DNA from: Euptelea pleiosperma
Lineage: Eukaryota > Streptophyta > Magnoliopsida > Ranunculales > Eupteleaceae
Length of the DNA stretch: 64,000 nt
Direction of reading: 5' to 3'
Assembly (NCBI GenBank): GCA_035048495.1
Contig: CM068547.1
Location: forward strand, 18,979,913-19,043,912
The notes beneath the pieces were generated by a model. That model was not told where the DNA came from and did not search any database. It was given only the letters and a program-made list of their open reading frames with translations. Made by a program: the position numbers and the translations under genes. Positions 44,536 through 54,923 of this stretch are shown here, in pieces (position 1 is the stretch's first letter; each line of letters opens with the position of its first letter).

Positions 44536-46666
44536 TGAAAGTAGGATTTTTCCGCGTCGTTGGTTACGGAAACCCTAAGTCCAACAAGATTTGTAATTTT
44601 GATTCAATTTTATCCTGCAAAATTCAGATATTCTAGCATACGGATTCGTGTCGGATGTCGATCCACACTCGGGGTAAGTTGCGCAAACAAGAACATAAAA
44701 TGATGGGTTTTTGCCACAGAATTTGCTAAAAAGAATGATGGAAGGATGAGAATGGTGATTAAGGGATCGGATTTAAAACATGTTTAGTGATTTTAGAGAA
44801 AGAAATTGCCATAAGATTAAAAAGAAAATAACTAACACAAAGAAGTAATACTAGAATTTATTGAAATAATAACTTTCTTACAATATTCTCAATCAAAATT
44901 GCGAACTAAACATAAAAAGAACTAAAAGGATTAAACTATAAAGCCGTAAAAACTAGAGAGAGAAAGAGAATAAGAGGAGAGAGAGTATGAATTTTTAGAG
45001 AGAGAGAGAAATTAGAGATAGAATAGGTAGAGAGAGAAATTTTACCCATGGGAAACCTACCAATATTGAAGGTTGTGAAGATAGTAGTGGAGAGAACGGT
45101 GCACAGCAGGCGGAATGGGTAGGGCAGCACCGTGGCAAGTCGCGGTAGGTGTCGCCGAGGTTGAAGATAACGGTCTTGGCCGTTGGGTGGAGCAGCAGGT
45201 GGTGCGGGGAGTAATGAAGGCGGACTGGTTGCAGCGGCAGGCGGTGTTTTCCGGTAGGTGGCGGTGTTGCTGTTTGCAACACCAGAACGGTGTGTGCAGC
45301 ACCGTGAGTGGAGGTGGAGAAGATGTGGATTGATGGCTTGCAGGTCGGTGGAGAGGTGAGCAAGGGGCTGGTGGTGGTGTTTGGCGGCGGAACTAGTAGG
45401 TAGGAGGCGGTGGACGGTGCTGCGAGCCGGAGTTGCAGGCTGCAACTCCGGTAGAAGGCGTGACAAAGATGATGAAGAAGATGAAGGAAAGAAGAGAGAA
45501 AATGGGGCCAAAGAAGAGGGAATCCGTGCGGGATTGATAGGGGGAGAGAATGGAAGAGAAAGGGGGGGGATTAGGGTTCGAACGAACCCCTATCCTTCTC
45601 CTTTTAAAGCTTCCCTATTTCCTTTAATGGAAATATGGGATTTTTGAAAATAAAAAAATAAAAAAATAAGAAAAATATATATATATATATATTTTTTTTT
45701 TTTAAGTAAAAACCTACTTTTCTATGGGGAATCTCCCCAATTAGTGGACCCCCCATTTAATTAAAATTATTTTGAAATTCGCGGGGTCCACTAACTGGTC
45801 GGACAGCGGGTCGATGAAGATGGGCCCGGCTACTGGCCCATATGGATTGATGATGTCCATCGTCTCACAAGATGATGTGACAGACAGTCTGATGGCGATC
45901 GGATGGATGGTGACTTGATTGGGACCCAGATTGGTAAATCGACGGATCTAGAGAGATCCAACGGTCTGATTGAAGATCCAACGGTCCGATTGAAGATCCA
46001 ACGGTCAGAAAGCTAAGGGAGATGAGATAGAGCCAATGGGTAGGAGTTCTGGGGTTAGGTCAGTAGATTCGAGGACCGAGAGATGAAGAGAGAGAGAGAA
46101 TAAGAAGAGATGAGAGAAAAAGTATCAAAAAAAATGGAAAAAAGCACTGGCGGAGGGTCTGGAACCCTGGTCTTCACTGTGACCATCCTCACGCTTCTCC
46201 AGTAGAGTCGACCATCATTCTTTGCTGACTCATGTGGCTTTAAACGCTTTGGTCCGTCTCTTGGTCATTGGCTCTCCTACTCTCTTCGTTCTTTGGGCCG
46301 GCTTTTTGGTCCTCTTATTCAGCCCATATTTGGCCCATATCTTCTAGTCATAGCATGTGGGCTTGTTAAGCTTTGATAATGGGCTTTCATGATCGATTTG
46401 GGCCCACAAGTCTCGAGAACCGTCCCATCGGGGTTTCCTGCGACAGAAGAAGCGCGTAATGAGACTTTATCAGAATGGCTTAATATTTAGACTTCCGAAA
46501 ATGTGTTTAATGCATGCAAATATACCATTTCGTCCAGAAAAGTGTGTTCTACGCAACAGAAAAGACTCTTACGTAGAAAAGTAGGTAAATAGAGTATTTT
46601 ACGTAGGAGAATGCAATAACGCTAAAAGGATAATTGCTTAAAATAAGCACTTTTGAGCGAATATCA
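44536..46666 (-). repeat. Athila LTR shared by elements A and E
   Basis: 2131 bp, plus-strand TGAAAGTAGG to CGAATATCA. On its left is a primer site (so it is the 5' LTR of A); on its right is the complement of a polypurine tract, CAACCCCCAACC (so it is the 3' LTR of E). No target duplication flanks it. Carries a palindrome at 45427-45451 and a tRNA-like block at 46138-46217. Open frames inside are low-complexity. Confidence 0.92.
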
Positions 46667-48341
46667 CAACCCCCAACCAGCATATTGCCAATCCTTGGCA
46701 ATTAGTGGGAAATAAATGAGCTTAAAAGGGCTCTGCACATGCTGCACACTTTTTCATATTAGCTCAGGGAAAACACCGTTCGTCAAATCATTGAATGGAT
46801 GCAAAAATAGTTACATGCTAGCGAAGAGTTGGAAAGTTTTGGCAAGACTACAGACTGATAATCATGACCCAGAATAGTCAGACTCTGCGTGTGTGTGTGC
46901 TCAACATTCTCATCATCCGACAGTAAAGATTTCTAGATCACCTCTAAGTTTTTATGCCTCGACCTCAAATTTCACATGTTTAGCACTCAGAATAGAATCA
47001 CACAAGAAGGGTTTTCTTCTTTTCTCTCAATTTATATGTGAGGAGATATATTTAATATAAAGAGGCAAAAGATCTCACATATGTTTTATTTGAAGGAAGG
47101 ACATCTTTAACAGAAGAAGATCTCATGATTGGAATACCACTTCACTCAGGAACGTCAGATCAAACTCTATAGCTTCTCTTTCTCCAATCTCCACATTTTA
47201 TGATCGTACTATCCTAGAATCAAGTAGGACTTTCCTGGGTTGTAATGAGGCTTAGGTCAGGTGTAGAGAGATAAAGGGATATAGGATTTCAAAGATCTTG
47301 AGAGGATATTGCCATTTTCTTGAATTTTTCCTGCGACGTAACACCATTATCTGGTTTTTTTTCCTTTTTTTCGTATTTTTCTCTTTTTCTTGATATTTCT
47401 GAGACTGCTCAATTTCTTTTCAGCTCTTCTTCATACTTTCTTTCTATATTTTGTTTTTGGCTTGAACCACTTTCTTTTCCTTTTGATTCTTCTTCTTTAC
47501 TTTTCTTTTTCACGGTACACCCACATCAGTTATTCTTTTGTCCATCTCAAAATAAGGGTAGCCAGTCATGTTTCGTAGCTGGACTGGATTTTAGGTTGAT
47601 GGGTTTGCAAATAAAAGGCTTTTATAGAACGGCTCAAGGGGTTTCTAGTGAAGTATAATTCAGGTGAGTAAAAAGGCTGAATGGTTCAGAAAAATGGCCT
47701 AAATCATTTTCTAGGGTTTGCACTATCATGTATACTGTCTTGACTGGATACAGAGAAGGTTCTGTCGTAGTAATCCAATGTTGATGTCGTTCCGAGTTTT
47801 ATGATCGAAGCAAAAGATAATGAGATCTCTCAACGAATATTGCGGGCATGAAGAATAGTGAGTCATCTTGTGACTCAGGATTAATGTATACTCTCTGAAA
47901 TGATTAAGGCTCGAAAGCTTACTGGGTTAGGTCTCCACAATTCTTCTCACAGGATCTCTAGAATTTCCAAACTTAGGATGACTCTGATGTTGATAGTGTA
48001 CAATTGTGCCGAATCTGATTTTTTCTAAGTTTTCAAACTTGCTGTAGTCACACTTGACTTGACTCAATGCTAACTTTAAACAAAAATTGACATCCTCAAT
48101 ACTGACTTAACGAAGGTTTTTAGCTAATCAAAGTCAGGGTATTTGACACATTTTTGAAATTCTAGAAAACTTTTGGAGAACATCGGAAATCACCCCAAAA
48201 ATGAGTTTTTTTTTTTTTTTTTTTTGAAGACATGAGTTTTGGTAAATACTTGGGCCCGACTCCACCTCTTTGAGCTTTCGCTCCCTACCCACACTGGATC
48301 GTGTTCCTGCAGAAACAGTTAGATCGCACTCCCGAACACCC

Positions 48342-48358
48342 GAGCGGCAGCGGCGCCA
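48342..48358 (-). promoter_or_regulatory. Athila E primer-binding site
   Basis: Same 17 bases as in element A, two bases before the LTR start at 48361. Confidence 0.88.
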
Positions 48359-48360
48359 TT

Positions 48361-48607
48361 TGAAAATAGGTTTTTTCCGTGTCGTTGGTTACGGAAACCC
48401 TAACTTCAACACATTTGTAATTTTTATCCGATTATCCTGCAAAATTTAGAATTCTTGCACAGTGGGAAGTTTCGGATGTCGATCTGCACTCGGGTTTAGT
48501 TAACGCAATCTTTGTAATTTTTATCCGATTATCCTGCAAAATTTAGAATTCTTGCACAGTGGGAAGTTTCGGATGTCGATCTGCACTCGGGTTTAGTTAA
48601 CGCAATC
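48361..48607 (-). repeat. Athila E 5' LTR fragment with 97-bp tandem duplication
   Basis: Starts TGAAAATAGG. Bases 48414-48510 and 48511-48607 are identical 97-mers. The second copy ends exactly where another LTR starts (48608). Confidence 0.93.
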
Positions 48608-49560
48608 TGAAAGTAGGATTTTTCCGCGTCGTTGGTTACGGAAACCCTAACTTCAACACAATTTGTAATTATCTGAGACTTTTGACCTGTAAAATTAGCA
48701 ATTTTGCATAGGGATTCGTGTCGGATGTCGATCCGCACTCGGGATTAGTCGGATTAGCACTAATTCAGAACATGAACTGACGGAATTTATCAGAAATTGC
48801 TAAAATTAAAAGGATGGAAGGGTGATGATGGTGGGATGGATTAAAACTTGATTGATTTTATTTCTTTTCTTTTAAAGCTATTGATATCCTAGAAATTATG
48901 AATTAAACTAATACAAATAAAGAGAACGAAGAGCACTAAAGAAAATCCATTATAGTGAAGCAAATAAAATTTATTGAATCCAAACAAGTCCTTACAATGC
49001 TCAAACAAAATATCAAACAAATACTGACAATTCGAAAGAACTAACAATTATCCTAGAGAGAGAGAGAGGGTTATAGAGAGAGAAAGTTAGAGAGAAGAAA
49101 AGAACTAGAGATAAAAAGAAGGGACATTTCTAGAGAGAGAAAATAGGGTGAGATTTGAAGAAAAGACTTACCTTGGCTCTCCTGCTCTCTTCGTTCTTTG
49201 GGCCGACTTTTTGGTCCTCATAGTTGGCCCATATCTTTTAGTCATAGCATGTGGGCTCTTTAAGCTTTGATAATGGGCTTTCCTGTTCGATGTGGGCTCG
49301 CAAGTCTCGAGAATTGTCCCATCGGGGTTTCCTGCGACAGAAGAAGCGCGTAATGAGACTCTATCAGAATGACTAAATGTCTAGACTTCCGAAAATGTGT
49401 TTAATGCATGCAAATATACCATTTCGTCCAGAAAAGTGTGTTCTACGCAACACAAGAGACTCTTACGTAGAAAAGTAGGTAAATAGAGTATTTTACGTAG
49501 GAGAATGCAATAACGCTAAAAGGATAATTGCTTAAAATAAGCACTTTTGAGCGAATATCA
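48608..49560 (-). repeat. Short, probably chimeric Athila LTR
   Basis: Has both LTR ends (TGAAAGTAGG, CGAATATCA) but is only 953 bp; about 1.2-1.9 kb of the middle is missing at a joint near 49175 (ACTTACCTTGG then CTCTCCTGC). Flanks do not match as target duplications (CAATC left, GGACG right). Confidence 0.85.
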
Positions 49561-51319
49561 GGACGCCTTGTAGATTGGAGGTTGCTGTAGAGCACAGTAC
49601 CAGCGCCTGATGGAGAACGAGGAGGAGCACAGGTTGTTGGCCGAAGTGTTCTTACCGGAGTTCGAGATGCAACTTGCAAGGCTGCAAGTTCAGACCGTTT
49701 TTACGGTGTTGCTATGCAGCAATGGTGCTCCTCCAACAGCAAGCTCGTAACACCTGGTAGTTCTTCTCCTGTGCCCTGTCAACAAGAAAAAAAAAACGAG
49801 GAGAGAAGCTAACGGTTTTAGCTAGCAAATACCACAGGTCTCCTCCTCCTTCATCAACTACTGGCCTGCCATAGTTCATACCATGCTACCGGTCGCCCTC
49901 TTCTTCTCCGGACAGCAACGGCCTCACCACATCTCCTTATTGGTCGTGCACCACCGGCGACACCGTTTTGTTGGTGCGTTATGATTTACCTTGGCCGAGT
50001 TTTCCCCAACCTGTAACCATAGTTCTCATAGCCCTCTCCATGGTTGCCTATTTACCACTACCTCCAACGTGTAGATGCTCCTCATCATCACGTACGATCC
50101 ATCTTCTCGTCTGGCTGATCCTCCGGTAAGTTGAAGGTGATCTCCTCTTCCCTTTGATTTTCTCTCTCTAGTTCTTTCTCTCTCTATCACTCTCTATCAC
50201 TCTCTATCCCTCTCTAGAAATCTCCTTCTATTTCTCTCTCTCTATCTCTGCAATCTCCTCTCTACTTTCTCTCTCTAGTTCTCTCTTTCTCTCTCTAGTT
50301 TATTCTCTTCTTTTTTTTTACGCTTTATAATTTAGTTAGTTTTACTTGATTGTAAGAGACATGTTCGATTGAATAAAGTTGATTTGAATAATATTATGTT
50401 CCATTCTCTGCAAAATTTCCCATCATTTTATGTTCATTATTGCGCTAACCTGACTAATCCCGAGTGCGGATCGACATCCGACACGAGCCACTATGCAAAA
50501 CTGCTCATTTTACAGGTTAAATGTCTCAGATAAATTAAAAATGTGTTGAAGTTAGGGTTTCCGTAACCAACGACGCGGAAAAACCCGACTTTCACGTCCC
50601 TACACCTTGCAACGCCGGCAGCCCCTCTCTTCTTCTTCATCTTTCACAATTTGTTAAACCGTTCACCATGGCTCACCACGTGAAAAGGGAGGGATTCCAG
50701 CTTTGTTGATCCACGCCTCCTCCTCCACGGCACCACCAAACCAGCGTGCATCCACTCCTCTCCATTGCACCATGTGTGCTTCCCCATCGTCCTTGGCCGA
50801 AGCGATTCCTAGTAAGTTTGGTAAGTTTCACCTTTTTCCTCTCTTTTCTTTAGTTTCTCTCTCTAAAACCTCACTTTCTCTCTCTATACTAGTTTCTCTC
50901 TCTAGTTTTTAGCATGTTCTCTCTCTATCTCTCTATCTCTCTTTCTCTCTCTAGATTTCTTCTTTTTTTCTCTAAAATGCCTCGCCTCTCATCTTCTCTC
51001 CACCTATTCTCTTTTTATTCTTCTCTCTCTAGAATACTTTTTAGTCTAGTTTCGATTATTGCTGATTTTTATTCAGATATTATAAGGACATTTTGATTAA
51101 TGAATGATGAAGTTTGTTTTTATCTATTATTTCTTGTGATGGTCCGTTAGTTTTTGTTCTTATTCGCGTTAATCCGACTAATCCTGAGTGCGGATCGACA
51201 TCCGACACGAGCCACAGTGCAAAATTGCCCATTTTACAAGTTAAATGTCTCGGATCAATTAAAAATGTGTTGAAGTTAGGGTTTCCGTAACCAAAGACGC
51301 GGAAAAAAACCTACTTTCA
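49561..51319 (+). repeat. Rearranged Athila LTR pieces X and Y, plus orientation
   Basis: Two LTR 3' ends in Athila sense: ...CCCGACTTTCA at 50595 (X) and ...CCTACTTTCA at 51319 (Y), each preceded by the conserved LTR tail (GACATCCGACACGAGCCAC) and CT-rich tracts. Neither has its own LTR start. 50596-50600 (CGTCC) is the complement of 49561-49565 (GGACG). Confidence 0.8.
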
Positions 51320-51320
51320 T

Positions 51321-51485
51321 ACGGTCACAGGAGTCACACCCTTTGGGGCAATCACTATTGAGGATCTCAAGGATCACTCCTCTTTTCAGGTCAATGGACA
51401 GCGTCTAAAATAGTTCCATGAACTTGACGTATTGTTCATTCAGACTTTTGAGATCGATCTCATCGATCCTGTCTATGTCGACTGA
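51321..51485 (+). pseudogene. Athila F pol C-terminus
   Basis: Plus-strand copy of the last 54 residues of Athila pol ([19 protein letters not shown], then [16 protein letters not shown]) with one internal TAG at 51411-51413. Everything upstream is missing: LTR piece Y ends directly before it. Confidence 0.92.
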
Positions 51486-53438
51486 TGATCCACTCAGTCT
51501 CCTGTGCTCCAACTTGGTTGGGGGTGCCTGTCACCCCCGTTGTGTCTGGCTGAAGACGTAAAACTTAGCGCTTTCGGAAAGGCAATTCCGGTATTCCTAG
51601 AGTACATGAGTCTCATGCATTTGTTATTACTGTTATATCATTGGAAATGCAGGTACATTCATTCTTCCGATCATCAAGTACCACACACTGTCGAGTTTCT
51701 GCCCACTTGGTAACATCCTCCCTGAACCTTTGCATCATCATCACCGATTTTACATCATTTTATATCCCGGTCATGAGCACCGAGGACGGTGCTATATTTT
51801 TGTTGGGGGGGTGGGGTATTTACCAAAACTCATGTCTTCATTTTGATAAAAAAATAAAAAAATAAAAATAAAAATAAAAAAATAAAAAAATAAAAAAACT
51901 TCTTGTTTTTTGTGTGATTTCCGATGTTCTCCAAAAGTTTTCTAGAATTTCAAAAATGTGTCAAATACCCTGACTTTGATGAGCTGAAAACCTCCGTTAA
52001 GTCAATATTGAGGATGTCAATTTTTGTTTAAAGTTGGCGTTGAGTCAAGTCAAGTGTGACTACAGCAGGTTTGAAAACTTAGAAAAACTCAGATTCGGCA
52101 CAATTGTACACTATCAACATCAGAGTCATCATAAGTTTGGAAATTCTAGAGATCCTGTGAGAAGAATTGTGGAGACCTAACCCTGTGAGCTTTCGAGCCT
52201 TTAATCATTTCAGAGGGTTATACAACAAATCTGAGTCACTAGATGACTCAATATTCTTCATGCCCGTAATATTCATTGAGAGATCTCATTATCTTTTGCT
52301 TCGATCATAAAACTCGGAACGACATCAAAATTGGATTGCTACAACAGAACCTTCTCTGTATCTAGTCAAGACAGTATGCATGGTAGTGCAAACCCTAGAA
52401 AATGATTTAGGCCATTTTTCTGAACCGTTCAGTGTTTTTACTCACCTGAATTATACTTCACTAGAAACCCTTGAGCCCTTCTATAAAAAGCTTTTCTTTG
52501 TAAACCCATCGACCTAAAACCCAGTCAAGCTATGAAGCATGACTGGCTACCCTTATTTGAGATGGACAAAAGAATAACTGATGTGGGTATACCGTGAAAA
52601 AAAAAGTAAAGAAGAAAAATCCAAAGAAAAAAAAAAGTGGTTCAAGCTGAAAACAAAATATGGAAAGAAAGTATGAAAAAGAGCTGAAAAGAAATTGAGC
52701 AGTCTCAGAAATATCAAGAAAAAGAGGAAAATAAGAAAAAAAAATGAAAAAGAACCAGATAATGGTGTTACGCCATAGGAAAAATGCAAGAAAATGGCAA
52801 TATCCTCTCAAGATCTTTGAAATCCTGTATCCCTTTATCTCTCTACACCTGACCTAAGCCTCATTACAACCCAGGAAAGTCCTATTTGATTCTAGGGTAG
52901 CACGATCATAAAATGTGGAGATTGGAGAAGGAGAAGCTATAGAGTTTGATCTGACATTCCCGAGTGAAGTGGTATTCCAATCATGAGATCTTCTTCTATT
53001 AAAGATGCCCTTCCTTTAAATAATACATATGTGAGATCTTTGCTTTCATATATCAACACATCTCCTCACATATAAATTGAGAGAAAAGAAGAAAACCCTT
53101 CTTGTGTGATTCTATTCTGAGTGCTAAACATGTGAGATTTGAGGTCGAGGCATAAAAACTTAGAAGTGATATGGAAATCTTTACTGTCGGATGATGAGAA
53201 TGTTGAGCACACACACACGCGGAGTCTGACTATTCTGGGTCATGATTATCAGTCTGTAGTCTTGCCAAAACTTTCAAACTCTTCGCTAGCATGTAACTAT
53301 TTTTGTATCCATTCAATGATTTGACGAACGGTGTTTTCTCGGAGCTAATGTGAAAGTGTGCAGCATGTGCAGAGCCCTTTTAAGCTCATTTATTTCGCAC
53401 TAATTGCCAAGGATTGGCAATATGCTGGTTGGGGGTTG
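51486..53438 (+). other. Athila F 3' spacer and polypurine tract
   Basis: About 1.95 kb non-coding, the inverse of E's spacer (46667-48249) with high similarity. Includes an (A)n-T rich run at 51846-51898 where A and E have a T run. Near the end is the palindrome GCCAAGGATTGGC (53407-53419) and then the purine tract GGTTGGGGGTTG (53427-53438). No env-like ORF. Confidence 0.85.
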
Positions 53439-54923
53439 TGATATTCGCTCAAAAGTGCGTATTTTCCACTGTTATCTTCTAAGCGTTTTTACTCTCCTAC
53501 GTTAAAATGCTCTATTTATCTACTTTTCTATGTAAGAGTCTCTTTTGTTGCGTAGAACACACTTTTCTGGACGAAATGGTATATTTGCATGCATTAAACA
53601 TATTTTCGGAAGTCTAGACATTGAGTCGTTCTGATAAAGTCTCATTACGCCCTTCTTCTATCGCAGGAAACCCTGATGGGACAATTCTCAAGACTTGCGA
53701 GCCCACATCGATCAGGAAAGCCCATTATCAAAGCTTAAAGAGCCCACATGCTATGACTAGAAGATATGGGCCAAATATGGGCTGAATAAGAGGACCAAAA
53801 AGCCGGCCCAAAGAACGAAGAGAGTAGGAGAGCCAATAACCAAGAGACGGACCAAAGCGTTTAAAGCCACATGAGTCAGCAAGGAATGATAGTCTATTCT
53901 ACTGGAGAAGCGTGAGGATGGTTACAATGAAGACCAGGGTTCCAGACCCTCTGTCAATACTTTTATCTCCATTTTTTGATATTTTCTCTCTCATCTCTCC
54001 TTATTCTCTCTCTTCATCTCTCGGTCCTCGAATCTACTGACCTAACCCCAGAACTCCTGCCCATTGGCTCTGTCTCATCTCCATTAGCTTTCTGACCGTT
54101 GGATCTTCCACCGGACCGTTTGATCTTCCACCGGACCGTTGGATCTCTCTAGATCTGTCGATCTACCAATCTGGGTCCCAGTCAAGTCACCATCCATCCG
54201 ATCGCCATCAGATTGTCTGCCACATCATCTTGTGAGACAATGGACATCATCAATCCATGTGGGCCAGTAGCCGGGCCCATCATCATCGACCCGCTGTCCG
54301 ACCAGTTAGTGGACCCCGTGAATTTCAAAATAATTTTAATTAAATTTTAAAAAAATGGGGGGTCCACTAAATGGGGAGATTCTCCATAGAAAAGTAGTGT
54401 TTTACTTAAAAATATATATATATATATATATATATTTTTTTTATTTCAAAAATTTCCTAATTTTCGTTAATGAAAAATAGGGAGCTTTAAAAGGGGAAGG
54501 AGAAGGGTTCTTTGGAACCCTAATCCCCCTCCTTATTGCTCCCTTCTCTCCCCAAAAAACTCGACCACATTTTCGCTCCTTCGTTATCCTTCTTTCTCCT
54601 CTTCTTCTTCTACCCTCTTCGTCATCTTCTTCACCATCTTCCACCGGAGTTGCAACTTGCAACTCCGGCCACCACCACAGCATCCCCCTGCTATTCTTTT
54701 CCTCCCCTGCGAGTGCCACAGCAGGTGCACCGCCCCACGTAACCCCCTCTCCATAGACACCCCATCCATTAAAGTGTTCTCCTATCCAGCCGCCCTCAAC
54801 ATCAACATCTTTTACAGCCACCGCCTACAAGGTTTGGCCGGACCTGCAACTCCGGCTGGCCAACCACGTCCTCAACCCTCTCCTTGCTACCACCTTCTTA
54901 TCTGTCGCCTCCAAGATCCACCA

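Larger units (their letters stand above)
36391..46666 (-). mobile_element. Athila element A, near-intact coding part
   Basis: Minus-strand Athila-lineage Ty3 element: 5' LTR 44536-46666, primer site, 1.68-kb leader, gag, pol, and a 3' spacer that is cut at 36391. The 3' LTR and about 1.24 kb of spacer are missing, replaced by element B. It is the best-preserved coding copy in the window and the likely type of the C gag. No env-like ORF was seen in its spacer. Confidence 0.93.
46667..48607 (-). mobile_element. Athila deletion derivative E
   Basis: From the shared LTR: purine tract, 1.58-kb spacer (46667-48249), then a direct jump to 92 bases of leader, primer site (48342-48358) and 5' LTR from 48361. 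Gag, pol and most of the leader are missing. The joint at 48249/48250 reads GGTAAATAC then TTGGGCCCG, joining spacer text known from 36721 to leader text known from 43706. Without coding capacity. Confidence 0.88.

Noticed and set aside
44936..45511. 191-codon Ser/Pro-rich frame
   Set aside because: Lies within the Athila LTR; composition artefact of GA/CT tracts.
52530..52811. Phe/Ser-rich frame that looks like membrane segments (possible env-like ORF)
   Set aside because: Comes from A-rich spacer read backwards (antisense to the element); no start context, signal or conserved env features.
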